From an uncultured Flavobacterium sp. (GTDB lineage Bacteria; Bacteroidota; Bacteroidia; Flavobacteriales; Flavobacteriaceae), in the NCBI RefSeq assembly GCF_946478785.1, contig NZ_CAMLDD010000017.1, positions 1 through 64,000 of the forward strand: DNA of 64,000 nt, in the 5' to 3' direction. The notes under the pieces were generated by a model that was not told where the DNA came from, did no database searches, and saw only the letters and a program-made list of their open reading frames with translations. Each line of letters opens with the position of its first letter. Position 1 is the stretch's first letter. This document shows, one piece after another, positions 1-8,821 of this stretch. The position numbers and the translations under genes were made by a program.

Positions 1-2
1 TG

Positions 3-71
3 GAAAGCGTTGTGCTTCCAGATACCTACGGAGTTGTTTTAAATTACCGTTTTGGAAATGGTTTTGAATGA
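3..71 (+). CDS. C-terminal tail of a gene entering from the left
   Basis: An open frame entering from the window edge ends with the residues PDTYGVVLNYRFGNGFE and a TGA. Frame 1 stops at 42 and frame 2 also stops nearby, so this is only one of three possible frames. The GVVLNYRF stretch looks like a final beta strand of an exported or surface protein, but 22 residues cannot identify a family. The call rests on plausibility of the amino acid composition only. Confidence 0.4.
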   Translation, partial: ESVVLPDTYGVVLNYRFGNGFE

Positions 72-228
72 TAAGAATTGAATAAAACAAATATAATTGG
101 AGACAATAGTGTAACAATAGCATTGCTGTGGAAAAAACGGAGAACTATTAATTTACTAAATAGCTGTGTTTACAATACTGTCTTTTTAGAAAAAATTGAA
201 TAATTAAACCAATTTTTAAACATAGATT

Positions 229-275
229 TTCAATCCCGAATCATGGAGTTTCAAACTTATTGATTCGGGATTATT
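229..275. terminator. Hairpin, possible bidirectional terminator
   Basis: AATCCCGAATCA and TGATTCGGGATT form a 12-bp perfect stem with a loop of about 17 nt. It lies downstream of the minus-strand response regulator and also downstream of the left-edge gene. There is no long T run directly after either arm, so termination is likely but not certain. Confidence 0.5.
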
Positions 276-305
276 AATTATCAAAAAACAGATAGAAATT
301 TTCGA

Positions 306-947
306 TTAATCAACCAACCCATTTTCAACAGCATATTTTACAAGCCCGGCCGTATTTTTAGCATTTAATTTCGATAACAAATTGCGGCGATGCGTATTGA
401 CCGTATTAAAACTGATAAAGGTTTTCTCAGCTATTTCTGCCGTATTGTATTCATGTGCAATTAAAATCAAAATCTCTTTTTCACGTGAGCTTAATTCGGT
501 GACATTCGAGATTTGTTTTTCGAGTTTTTGACTGTTATTCAAATATTGCTCTTCTACTTCTTCAGAAAAATAATTCTTGCCATCAGCAACGCTGTAAATT
601 GCTTCTAATAATTCTGCTTTTTCAGCATTTTTCAATAAATAACCATTTACACCAATTCTGATTAATCTGGAAATTATCTTTGCATTACTGTGTGTACTGA
701 CGATTATTATTTTTATAAAAGGATATTCTTTTTTTAATATTTTGCTCAATTCGATCCCATCCATTTCCGGCATACTGATATCAAGAATTACCATATCTGC
801 ACTTTGAATATTTAAAATGTTCAGTACTTCAATACCATTTTCAGCTTTGCCAATTATTTTAATACTGGATTCATGTTCAATTAATGAAGCAATTCCTTGT
901 AGAAACATCGTGTGGTCATCAGCAATAATAAGTTTTAATTTTTCCAT
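306..947 (-). CDS. LuxR/NarL-type response regulator
   Basis: A two-component response regulator of 213 residues. Residues 1-120 form a receiver domain with acidic residues D10 and D11, the phosphorylatable aspartate D56 in VILDISMPEMDG, and the conserved lysine near 106 in GYLLKNAEK. Residues 150-210 form a LuxR-type helix-turn-helix (LSSREKEILILIAHEYNTAEIA). It lies 17 nt downstream of the histidine kinase gene on the same strand, so the two almost certainly form a cognate pair transcribed together. The signal sensed and the targets are not evident from the sequence. Confidence 0.93.
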   Translation of the reverse strand: MEKLKLIIADDHTMFLQGIASLIEHESSIKIIGKAENGIEVLNILNIQSADMVILDISMPEMDGIELSKILKKEYPFIKIIIVSTHSNAKIISRLIRIGVNGYLLKNAEKAELLEAIYSVADGKNYFSEEVEEQYLNNSQKLEKQISNVTELSSREKEILILIAHEYNTAEIAEKTFISFNTVNTHRRNLLSKLNAKNTAGLVKYAVENGLVD

Positions 948-964
948 TAATCAGTAATTTTTGG

Positions 965-3169
965 TTATAATTTGGTGAGATTATCAAGTTGTTTTTTTAC
1001 ATTAATTCCTTTTGTTGTGTCATTTTCAATATTTGATGATGATAAAACAGGAATTTCAATATTGGCAATAGTGCCTCTTTTAGGTTTAGAATCAATTATA
1101 AAAGAGCCATCCAATTTGGCTATTCGGTTTTCTAAATTTATAAAACCAATGCCGGGCTTGTAATTCTCAGGATTAAAACCAATACCATTATCTTCAAATA
1201 AAATATTCATGATATTTTCGATAAGGTTAAGCTGTAAATCAATTTTTGATGCTTTGGCGTGTTTTATTGTGTTAGTTAGGAGTTCCTGGATTATCTTAAA
1301 AACTTCTATCTGGATTTCTTCATTTAAAGAATCAATTTCCTTTCTTGGATATACGTTAAAGTCGGTTTTGATATTACTGGCTTCGCCAATATTATTGAAG
1401 TAGGATTCTAAAACTTCACAAAATTTGTGTTGTGTAAATTTCTTTGGGATCAAATTATGGGATAGATTTCTAACCTGCTGATAGGTTTCATCTAATAATG
1501 CAGTTAAATTTTTGATTTTCGGTGAACTGGAAATTATCAAATGATTCAACTGAAGTTTTATTGCTGCCAGGTTCCCGCCGATGCTGTCATGCAATTCCTG
1601 CGAAATTCGTTGTCTTTCTTTGTCTTGTCCGCTGATAGACGCTTTGATTAATTTTAATTCCTGGTCTTTTAAAATATTATTTATATTTTGAGTACTTATT
1701 TCAGCTTGCTGGATATTTAGTAAGCGCTGCGTTTTAAGTCGTTTGTAATATTGAAGTAATAATCCGATAATAGGAATTAAAACAATCAGAAAACCAAAAA
1801 TGGTCAACAATTTCGTCTCTTTTTCCTGCTGAATTTGAAGCAATTTCAGTTGTTGGTCTTTTTTAAGTAAAGATATTTCGCTGAGTTTTTTTTGGGATGA
1901 GTTTTGAAAAAACAGTATAGTATTTTCAGTTATTTTTTTTGAAATCTCTTCCTGAAGATTCATGTTCTCGATAGCTTCCCTCTGTTTTTCAAGTTTTAAT
2001 CTCTTAGTAGTATTATCAAACTGTAAAAACCTAATTTCTTTTTCTCTCTGAGCTGTTTTATATTTGATCTCTAATTCATTAATCTCCTTTGTTTTTTGAA
2101 TTTTGTTAACGGAGTCCCTTACTTTGGTAGATTTTGACAGAAAATAAAATGCACTTTTATAATCTTCTTGTAAAACTGCATTTTTCTTTAGTTCCTCATA
2201 AAAATAAACCTGATTATCCAGATAACCAAAACTGATAGCTTTTTGAAGGGCATCTGAAAGAATAACATTTGCTTCTTTATATTTTTTTAAATCGATATAG
2301 GCATCCCCAATGTTACCACGAGCTATTAAGGCTATTTGGTTTAATTCATTTTTATCAGCAATTGAAACCACTTCATTATACATTTTTATGGCATCATTTG
2401 TTTTTTGCTGCAATTGATAATTTGCACCAATACTTAGTGAAATTACGGCACTCGCCTGCGGATTATTTGTTTTTTCACTGAGTTGTTTTCCTAAACTATA
2501 ATAATAATTGCCTTTTTCATAATCTTTTTTATCAGAATAAATATCTCCCAGGTTAATATAGCTGCCTAAAGATATTTCGGCATCTTTTTTATATTCAAGA
2601 CACTCTTTATATGATTTTAAAGCATTCTCATTGTCTCCTAATGCTTGGTAAACAACTGCTAAACCGTGCAGGTGGGTGTAATATAAATTGGTTTCCTTAT
2701 ATTTTTGAGAGACCTCAAGACCTTTTAAATGCCATTTTTTGCTTACTTCAAATAATCCTTTCTTTTTGTAATTCAATCCCATTAAATTGTATCCTAAGCC
2801 AAAAAGCCTGTTTTTTAAGGAATCATTAGTTATTTTGGTATTGTACTTTAGGGCTTGATTGGTATAATGAATAGAAGAATCCAAAATGGATCTTTTATTA
2901 TAATAATAAGCTTGTAACAAAGTAAGACTGGCTATATTCGAAGGATACCTTGCTTTTTTTAAAAAAGACCTGACATTCTTAAGTGCTTTTTTTTCCTCTC
3001 CTTTATTATACATATTATAAAAAGAAGTAACAACTTTTTTTTCTTCTTTTTCCGGAGAGTTCTTAGCAACAGACATTATTTTTTTATTATTATCATCAAT
3101 CTGCGCAAACGAAGAGATTGATAATATAAAAAAAAATGATGCAAATAAACGTTTCGGATTAATTACCAT
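965..3169 (-). CDS. TPR-containing sensor histidine kinase (HisKA_3 type)
   Basis: A 734-residue kinase. It has a signal peptide ending near SFAQ23, a block of tetratricopeptide-like repeats at about 60-350, a charged coiled coil at about 355-450, and one membrane helix at about 454-474. The dimerisation/phosphoacceptor helix carries the predicted phosphorylated His527 in RISQELHDSIGGN. The ATPase domain has an N box near 628-640 (QELLTNTIKHA), DNGIGF at 660-665 and GIGFINLENR near 673. The periplasmic TPR region with a NarL-type kinase is common in Bacteroidota. It is the upstream partner of the response regulator that follows it. Confidence 0.93.
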   Translation of the reverse strand: MVINPKRLFASFFFILSISSFAQIDDNNKKIMSVAKNSPEKEEKKVVTSFYNMYNKGEEKKALKNVRSFLKKARYPSNIASLTLLQAYYYNKRSILDSSIHYTNQALKYNTKITNDSLKNRLFGLGYNLMGLNYKKKGLFEVSKKWHLKGLEVSQKYKETNLYYTHLHGLAVVYQALGDNENALKSYKECLEYKKDAEISLGSYINLGDIYSDKKDYEKGNYYYSLGKQLSEKTNNPQASAVISLSIGANYQLQQKTNDAIKMYNEVVSIADKNELNQIALIARGNIGDAYIDLKKYKEANVILSDALQKAISFGYLDNQVYFYEELKKNAVLQEDYKSAFYFLSKSTKVRDSVNKIQKTKEINELEIKYKTAQREKEIRFLQFDNTTKRLKLEKQREAIENMNLQEEISKKITENTILFFQNSSQKKLSEISLLKKDQQLKLLQIQQEKETKLLTIFGFLIVLIPIIGLLLQYYKRLKTQRLLNIQQAEISTQNINNILKDQELKLIKASISGQDKERQRISQELHDSIGGNLAAIKLQLNHLIISSSPKIKNLTALLDETYQQVRNLSHNLIPKKFTQHKFCEVLESYFNNIGEASNIKTDFNVYPRKEIDSLNEEIQIEVFKIIQELLTNTIKHAKASKIDLQLNLIENIMNILFEDNGIGFNPENYKPGIGFINLENRIAKLDGSFIIDSKPKRGTIANIEIPVLSSSNIENDTTKGINVKKQLDNLTKL

Positions 3170-3420
3170 AAGGAAGTTGGAAAAAAGAAATTATTGTGTT
3201 GTAAATCTGGCGTTTAAAATCAAAATTCAAAGTTGTTAAAATTAACAAAATAGAATTTAAAATTATTGTTTTTATGTAAAATATATTGATCAATTAGTTA
3301 AATATTTTTACTAATTAATGTGTTGATTATTAAATATATAAGTTTATTTAAGTTTTTGAATTAATTAAAATTATAATATTTTAATTATAAATTATATAAA
3401 GATAAAAATGCAAATTTGAG

Positions 3421-3428
3421 TACATTTG
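3421..3428 (+). promoter_or_regulatory. -7 box (TACATTTG) of the M48 protease gene
   Basis: TACATTTG matches the Bacteroidota -7 consensus TAnnTTTG and lies 21 nt upstream of the ATG at 3450. No TTG stands at a normal -33 distance, so the assignment rests on the -7 element alone. The rest of the divergent spacer (3170-3420) is very AT-rich and shows no other feature I can name. Confidence 0.5.
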
Positions 3429-3449
3429 CGTTATAAAAATTAACACATC

Positions 3450-4262
3450 ATGAAAAAAATCTTATCACTTACCGCTTATATAATACTTTTTTATTCTTGC
3501 GCAACAAATCCTGTTACGGGGAAAAAAGACCTTAATTTTGTTTCCAATAGCCAATTGTTTCCATCTTCTTTTCAGCAATATGATACTTTTCTAAAGGAAA
3601 ACAAAGTAATATCCGGAACTTCTGATGCCAAAAAAGTAGAACTTGTAGGATCCAGAATTAAAGCTGCTGCCGAAAAATATTTGACTTATTTAGGACAGGC
3701 ACAATATCTTAAAGACTATCGCTGGGAGTATAAATTAGTAGATAACAAAGAAGTAAATGCATGGTGTTTGCCAGGAGGGAAAATTGTTGTTTATTCAGGT
3801 ATTTTGCCAATTACAAAAGATGATGCAGGTTTAGCTACGGTTATGGGACACGAAGTTTCACACGCTTTAGCAAATCATGGAGCCCAAAGAATGAGTGCTG
3901 CACAATTACAGCAATTAGGAGCAGTTGGAGTAGCTGTTGCTACAGGTAGTCAAAGTGCAGAAAATCAACAAATGTGGCAAAAATATTATGGACTGGGATC
4001 AGAAGTAGGAGTGATGCTGCCCTTTAGCAGAAGCAATGAAAGTGAAGCAGATAAAATTGGTTTGACACTAATGGCAATAGCAGGTTATAATCCTGATGAT
4101 TCGATTGCATTCTGGACCAGAATGTCTGCTAAATCAGGAGGTTCAGGTACTCCTGAATTTTTAAGTACGCATCCTTCTGATGCTACAAGAATCAACAATT
4201 TAAAATCATTAATTCCCCAGGCAAAAGAAATAGCTGCAAAAGTGGGCGTTATATATAAATAA
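3450..4262 (+). CDS. M48 family zinc metallopeptidase, lipoprotein
   Basis: A 270-residue peptidase with a lipoprotein signal (hydrophobic stretch ending in FYSC, lipidated Cys17), so it is probably anchored in the envelope facing the periplasm. The zinc motif HEVSH lies at 134-138 within GHEVSHALANHG. The third ligand is probably Glu199 in NESEADKIG, as in BepA/LoiP-like proteases. It resembles the single-domain Oma1/LoiP-like M48 proteins without a C-terminal TPR region. The likely role is envelope protein quality control, inferred from the family. It is monocistronic: divergent from the kinase and followed by a strong terminator. Confidence 0.92.
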   Translation: MKKILSLTAYIILFYSCATNPVTGKKDLNFVSNSQLFPSSFQQYDTFLKENKVISGTSDAKKVELVGSRIKAAAEKYLTYLGQAQYLKDYRWEYKLVDNKEVNAWCLPGGKIVVYSGILPITKDDAGLATVMGHEVSHALANHGAQRMSAAQLQQLGAVGVAVATGSQSAENQQMWQKYYGLGSEVGVMLPFSRSNESEADKIGLTLMAIAGYNPDDSIAFWTRMSAKSGGSGTPEFLSTHPSDATRINNLKSLIPQAKEIAAKVGVIYK

Positions 4263-4282
4263 TTAAAGAAAATTTATAAGTC

Positions 4283-4330
4283 AAGCCAGAAATAAGCCTT
4301 AAATGGATGCTTATTTCTGGCTTATTTTAT
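4283..4330. terminator. Bidirectional terminator overlapping the folP 3' end
   Basis: A perfect 15-bp stem (AAGCCAGAAATAAGC at 4283-4297 pairing with 4309-4323) is followed by TATTTTATT. It lies between the convergent M48 and folP genes. The right arm includes the folP stop codon and its last codons, so the folP coding end doubles as half of the hairpin. Confidence 0.85.
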
Positions 4331-5138
4331 TAAACAAAGTCACACATTCCACAGCTTCTTTAACATCGTGAACCCGAAGTATATTTGCTCCTTTCATTAA
4401 CGCAATCGTATTGATGACAGTTGTTCCGTTTAAAGCTTCCTGAGCCGAATTGTTCAGTGTTTTATAGATCATTGATTTTCTTGAAACTCCTGCCAAAACC
4501 GGTAATTCTAAAAGATTAAATAGCTCCATTTTTTGCAAAACTTCATAATTCTGTTCAGTTGTTTTGGCAAATCCAAAACCCGGATCTAAAATTAAATCAT
4601 TAATTCCGAGGCTTCTGGCTTTTTTTACTTTTTCAGAAAAATAGAAAAGCATTTCTTTTACAATGTCTCCATATTGGGTTAAACTCTGCATTGTTTGGGG
4701 ATTTCCCCGCATGTGCATCATGATGTAAGGAACATTATATTGAGCAATAACATCAAACATTTTATTGTCTAATTCCCCAGCTGCAATATCGTTGATAATT
4801 GCTGCACCATTTTCTATACTTATTTTTGCAACTTCAGCCCTAAAAGTATCGATTGATAGCAATGTTTCGGGAAAATGTTTTAAAATCAATTCGATAACCG
4901 GAATAATACGATTAATTTCTTCTTTTTCAGAAACAAATTGAGCACTTGGTTTGCTAGAATACGCACCAATATCTATAAATGTTGCGCCATCACTCCGCAT
5001 TTTGTCTACTTGAGAGATTATTTCATCTTCATTTTTATATTTTCCTCCATCAAAAAATGAATTAGGCGTCACATTTAAAATCCCCATTACTTTAGGAACT
5101 GACAAATCAATAAGTTGTCCTTTGCAGTTAATCAACAT
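4311..5138 (-). CDS. folP: Dihydropteroate synthase
   Basis: A 275-residue enzyme that condenses p-aminobenzoate with dihydropterin pyrophosphate in folate synthesis. The family signatures are present in order: MGILNVTPNSFFDGG at 18-32, LSIDTFRAEVA, INDIAAG, DPGFGFAKT (pterin site), GVSRKSMI and the C-terminal RVHDV. The length is normal for bacterial FolP. It diverges from the DUF1599 gene at 5279, with an inverted array of short repeats in the spacer between them. Confidence 0.96.
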   Translation of the reverse strand: MLINCKGQLIDLSVPKVMGILNVTPNSFFDGGKYKNEDEIISQVDKMRSDGATFIDIGAYSSKPSAQFVSEKEEINRIIPVIELILKHFPETLLSIDTFRAEVAKISIENGAAIINDIAAGELDNKMFDVIAQYNVPYIMMHMRGNPQTMQSLTQYGDIVKEMLFYFSEKVKKARSLGINDLILDPGFGFAKTTEQNYEVLQKMELFNLLELPVLAGVSRKSMIYKTLNNSAQEALNGTTVINTIALMKGANILRVHDVKEAVECVTLFNKISQK

Positions 5139-5142
5139 TTTA

Positions 5143-5226
5143 TTTCAAGTTTATTTGATTCCGGTTTCAGGTTAAGAAAGCTTATTTCAAAAAACTTGAA
5201 ACAAAGAAAACCTGAAACTTGAAACT
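5143..5226. repeat. Inverted short-period repeat array between folP and DUF1599
   Basis: The left arm contains TTTCAAG and TTTCAGG units in roughly 7-nt steps. The right arm carries GAAACAAA, GAAAACCT, GAAACTT and GAAACTC in 7-8 nt steps. Two exact 10-bp inverted pairs connect the arms: TTTCAAGTTT (5143-5152) with AAACTTGAAA (5215-5224), and GTTTCAGGTT (5164-5173) with AACCTGAAAC (5209-5218). It is similar in style to the arrays in the arginine cluster. Confidence 0.75.
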
Positions 5227-5278
5227 CTTTAATATTATCCTTATTTTTGAAGAAATTTTAGCAAATATACAGCAATAA

Positions 5279-5827
5279 ATGAAGAATACTTCCCTTGAAT
5301 TTGATAATGTGATTACAGTTTGCCGTACCTTATTTATCAATAAAATGAAAGATTATGGTAGTGCATGGCGTATTTTAAGATTACCTTCGTTAACAGACCA
5401 GATATTTATAAAAGCGCAAAGAATCAGAAGCTTGCAGGAAAATGAAATCCGTAAAGTTGATGAAGATGAAAAAGGAGAATTTATCGGAATCATTAATTAT
5501 TCGATTATGGCTTTGATTCAACTGGAATTAGGAATTGCTGATCAGCCTGATCTTGACGTTGAAAAAGCTACCGAATTATATGATGCTAAAATTAAATTAA
5601 CGAAAGAGCTAATGGAAGCCAAAAATCATGATTATGGAGAAGCCTGGCGTGATATGCGGATAAGTTCATTAACCGATTTGATTCTGCAAAAACTCCTTCG
5701 CGTAAAGCAAATTGAAGATAATAAAGGTAAAACCCTTGTTTCTGAAGGCATTGATGCCAATTATCAGGATATGATTAATTATGCTGTTTTTGCTTTAATT
5801 CTGAACCCTCTTACATCAAAACAATAG
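5279..5827 (+). CDS. DUF1599 protein with two internal repeats
   Basis: A 182-residue soluble protein of unknown function matching the DUF1599 pattern. It consists of two copies of one unit: KMKDYGSAWRILRLPSLTDQ at about 20-39 and AKNHDYGEAWRDMRISSLTD at about 110-129. Each is followed by a helical segment containing RIRSLQE or RVKQIED and by an INYSIMALI/INYAVFALI segment. It lies 28 nt upstream of the DoxX-like gene and is probably co-transcribed with it. In related genomes this family often sits near folate and DoxX genes; that is recollection, not something the sequence shows. Confidence 0.85.
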   Translation: MKNTSLEFDNVITVCRTLFINKMKDYGSAWRILRLPSLTDQIFIKAQRIRSLQENEIRKVDEDEKGEFIGIINYSIMALIQLELGIADQPDLDVEKATELYDAKIKLTKELMEAKNHDYGEAWRDMRISSLTDLILQKLLRVKQIEDNKGKTLVSEGIDANYQDMINYAVFALILNPLTSKQ

Positions 5828-5855
5828 ATTTCAAATTAAAACCCAAATTTTAAAA

Positions 5856-6956
5856 ATGAAAAATATCATTACCCAATTCTCCCGCCTTTTTGTTGGCGTA
5901 CTATTTATAATTTCCGGATTAATTAAACTAAATGATCCTGTTGGTTTCTCTTATAAATTGGCTGAATATTTTAGCGAACCGGTCTTTAATATGCCTTTTT
6001 TAGAGCCATTAGCTTTAGGATTAGCAATTTTCTTAGTGATTTTAGAAGTGGTTTTGGGGGTTATGTTATTGGTAGGTTATAAAGCAAAAGCGACAATATG
6101 GTGTCTGTTACTTTTAATAATTTTCTTCACTTTCCTTACTTTTTACTCTGCTTATTTTGATGTAGTTAAAGATTGCGGCTGTTTTGGTGATGCTTTACAC
6201 TTGACGCCTTGGGAATCCTTTACCAAAGATGTGGTATTGCTTTTCTTTATTCTGATTTTATTCATTAATAAAAAATTAGTAAAGCCATTATTTTCAGCCC
6301 CAATTACAAATATTATTACGTTCGCAAGCATTGCCTTGTGTGCATTTATGGCAGTTTGGGTACTAAATCATAATCCTATAAAAGATTTCCGTCCTTATAA
6401 AGTGGGAACTAATATCGAGAAAGCAATGGAAATCCCGGAAGGAGCACCAAAATCAGTTGTAGAAATGATTTTTATTTACAAAGTAAATGGTGTTAATAAA
6501 GAATTTACCGAAAAAGATTTAATGAATATTCCCGAAGGGGCAACTTTTGTTGATCGTAAAGACAAAATAATTACAGAGGGTTATGTACCGCCAATTCATG
6601 ATTTTACAATGACCAAAGACGATTCTGATTATAAAGAAGAATTGTTGAAAGAACCAAAACTACTGGTCTTTGTAACTTATGATTTGACTTTATCTAATCC
6701 GGATGGAATGAAAAAGTTAGAAAAATTAACTCAGGAAGCCAAAGCAAAAGGATATAAAGTGATTGGAATGACAGCTTCAGGTACAGAAATAATCGAAAAT
6801 GCTAAAAAACGATACGGTTTAAATATTGATTTTTATTTTTGTGATGCTACAGCCTTAAAAACGATCGAAAGAGCAAATCCAAGTATAGTTGTTATTCAGA
6901 ATGGTACCATCATTCAAAAAGTACATTATAATGATATTGAAGACCTAAGTATTTAA
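5856..6956 (+). CDS. BT_3928-like DoxX/MauE-type membrane protein
   Basis: A 366-residue integral membrane protein. Residues 1-175 contain about four to five hydrophobic helices of the DoxX/MauE type (FVGVLFIISGLIKLNDPVGF near the start), including a CGCFGD motif near residue 108, as in MauE-like quinone/disulfide proteins. Residues 180-366 form a soluble thioredoxin-like part (LLVFVTYDLTLSNPDGMKKL, then YFCDATALKTIERANPSIVV) without a visible CXXC pair. It matches the Bacteroidota family named after BT_3928. A redox or disulfide-related envelope role is inferred only. Confidence 0.85.
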   Translation: MKNIITQFSRLFVGVLFIISGLIKLNDPVGFSYKLAEYFSEPVFNMPFLEPLALGLAIFLVILEVVLGVMLLVGYKAKATIWCLLLLIIFFTFLTFYSAYFDVVKDCGCFGDALHLTPWESFTKDVVLLFFILILFINKKLVKPLFSAPITNIITFASIALCAFMAVWVLNHNPIKDFRPYKVGTNIEKAMEIPEGAPKSVVEMIFIYKVNGVNKEFTEKDLMNIPEGATFVDRKDKIITEGYVPPIHDFTMTKDDSDYKEELLKEPKLLVFVTYDLTLSNPDGMKKLEKLTQEAKAKGYKVIGMTASGTEIIENAKKRYGLNIDFYFCDATALKTIERANPSIVVIQNGTIIQKVHYNDIEDLSI

Positions 6957-7029
6957 ATAACAGCATTGTAAAATGTATATGAGTCCCAAATATTTCTTAA
7001 ATTCTGTGTAATTATAATTTGTTTTTGTG

Positions 7030-7110
7030 TAATTTTGCTCCCGTATTACAAAAATTACATACTTATAAGCTTATATTTTAAAATTTCAATGTTTCAGAAT
7101 TATAATTTTG
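7030..7110 (+). promoter_or_regulatory. Two TAATTTTG -7 boxes upstream of porQ
   Basis: The -7 consensus TAnnTTTG is matched exactly twice, at 7030-7037 and 7103-7110, both as TAATTTTG. They lie 120 and 47 nt before the porQ start codon. This suggests tandem promoters for the porQ group. No well spaced TTG -33 element is convincing for either. Confidence 0.45.
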
Positions 7111-7156
7111 TACTCATATTTACGTTCTAATGCAGATTAAGCTCCTATAAACATAA

Positions 7157-8173
7157 ATGTTAAAAAAAAATATTCTGTTTTTTTTGTTTTGTACTTCGCT
7201 TTCTTTCGGTCAAATAGGAGGGCGGTATGCATATCAGTTTTTGAATTTGACAACTTCGCCAAGACAAGCGGCTTTAGGTGGAAAATCAATTACCATTTAT
7301 GATGAGGATGTTAATCAGGTAATGTTTAATCCGGCGACATTAAATGCAGATATGGACAATCACCTGGCAATGAATTACGGTAACTATTATGGAGAAGCTT
7401 CTTACGGAACTGCCTCTTACGCTTATACTTACGACAGGCATTTGCAGACATTTTATGCCGGTATAAGCTATATTAATTACGGTACTTTTGAAGGATATGA
7501 TGAAAATGGTCAGTCTACATCTGATTTTACAGGAAGTGAAGGAGCTCTTTCAGTAGGGTACGCATACAATATTCCTTATACGGATATACATATAGGTGCA
7601 AATGCGAAATTAATTACATCCACTTTAGAGAGTTATAATTCTGTAGGTGGCGCATTAGATTTAGGTTTTTTGTTCATTGACGAAAGAAATGATGTAAACT
7701 GGGCACTCGCAATCCGTAACATTGGAACTCAATTTACAACTTACTCAGGAATAAAAGAAAAATTACCTCTTGAGATTATTGCAGGTGTTTCACAAGAATT
7801 AGATCACGTGCCAATTAGGTGGCATCTTTCTTTAGAAAATTTGCAGCAGTGGAACATCTCTTTTTCAAATCCTGTTCGAGGAGAAGGTAATATAGATGGT
7901 TCAACAGAAGAGGAGAAAGTTTCATTTGTAAATAATGCTTTGAGGCATGTGGTTTTTGGTTTAGAACTCTTTCCTAAAAAGGCATTCAATATTCGATTAG
8001 GATATAATTTTAGAAGAGCAGAAGAATTAAGAATTGAAGAACAGCGTAATTTTTCAGGGGTTTCATTAGGTTTTGGATTAAAAATGAATCGATTAAAATT
8101 TAATTATTCGTATTCTAGATATACATTAGCAGCAAATACAAGTCTTTTTGGTTTAAATATTAATCTTCAATAA
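7157..8173 (+). CDS. porQ: Type IX secretion system protein PorQ
   Basis: A 338-residue outer-membrane beta-barrel protein. A signal peptide (ends SLSFGQ) is followed by GGRYAYQFLNLTTSPRQAAL, the hallmark N-terminal phrase of PorQ, and by alternating aromatic/glycine strands ending in SLFGLNINLQ. In the family, PorQ anchors the gliding/T9SS attachment complex in the outer membrane. The T9SS-targeted pectate lyase at 44953 is a plausible client elsewhere in the window. It is followed after 10 nt by an L,D-transpeptidase-like gene and then by cmk; porQ next to cmk is a recurring arrangement in Bacteroidota. Confidence 0.92.
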   Translation: MLKKNILFFLFCTSLSFGQIGGRYAYQFLNLTTSPRQAALGGKSITIYDEDVNQVMFNPATLNADMDNHLAMNYGNYYGEASYGTASYAYTYDRHLQTFYAGISYINYGTFEGYDENGQSTSDFTGSEGALSVGYAYNIPYTDIHIGANAKLITSTLESYNSVGGALDLGFLFIDERNDVNWALAIRNIGTQFTTYSGIKEKLPLEIIAGVSQELDHVPIRWHLSLENLQQWNISFSNPVRGEGNIDGSTEEEKVSFVNNALRHVVFGLELFPKKAFNIRLGYNFRRAEELRIEEQRNFSGVSLGFGLKMNRLKFNYSYSRYTLAANTSLFGLNINLQ

Positions 8174-8183
8174 TGATTTTTAT

Positions 8184-8783
8184 ATGAAAATATTTAATTT
8201 AATTTTGGTTGTAATACTATCCGGTTTATTTATCAGCGCAAAGCCTTACTTTAAAGATGAACCAAATAGCCTGGAAATAGAAAGAATTAATTTTAGAATT
8301 GATGAAATGAAATCAATGCTGAATGTTAATTCTAAATACAATTCTAAAATTGCTTTTTTTATTGACATGAGAATTCCATCCGGAAAAAATCGTTTTTTCG
8401 TTTATGATTTACAGAACAATAAAATTTTAGATCAGGGGCTTGTTGCCCACGGATGTGGTTCAGAGACAGGAATCAAAGGAGAATTGAAATTTAGTAATGT
8501 ACCCAATTCAAATAGCACTTCATTAGGAAGATATTCCATTGGAAACAATTATAATGGTATTTTCGGAAAAGCATATCGATTATTTGGTCTGGACGAAACG
8601 AATAGCAATGCATTCAAAAGAGCGATTGTTTTACATCATTATTCAGCAGTTCCATACGAAGAACAAGATCATTATATCAGTCGTAGCCACGGTTGCCCTA
8701 TGGTCAATGAACAATTTTTTAAGAGAATTGAAAAAATTATTGATTCTTCAAAATCAAACATCCTTTTAGATATTTATTATTAA
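8184..8783 (+). CDS. Murein L,D-transpeptidase catalytic domain-like protein (YkuD_2 type)
   Basis: A 199-residue exported protein with an N-terminal signal (ILVVILSGLFISAKP). The catalytic region resembles YkuD_2: LVAHGCGSETG at about 90-100, TSLGRYSIG, AIVLHHYSAVP, and SRSHGCPMVNEQ with the presumed nucleophile Cys near 171. Members are expected to act on peptidoglycan stem peptides or their crosslinks in the periplasm; the activity is inferred from motif similarity. It lies between porQ and cmk with short gaps, so the three are probably co-transcribed. Confidence 0.83.
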   Translation: MKIFNLILVVILSGLFISAKPYFKDEPNSLEIERINFRIDEMKSMLNVNSKYNSKIAFFIDMRIPSGKNRFFVYDLQNNKILDQGLVAHGCGSETGIKGELKFSNVPNSNSTSLGRYSIGNNYNGIFGKAYRLFGLDETNSNAFKRAIVLHHYSAVPYEEQDHYISRSHGCPMVNEQFFKRIEKIIDSSKSNILLDIYY

Positions 8784-8821
8784 AAATAAATAACAAAACT
8801 CCTTAATTTAAAATCATCATT

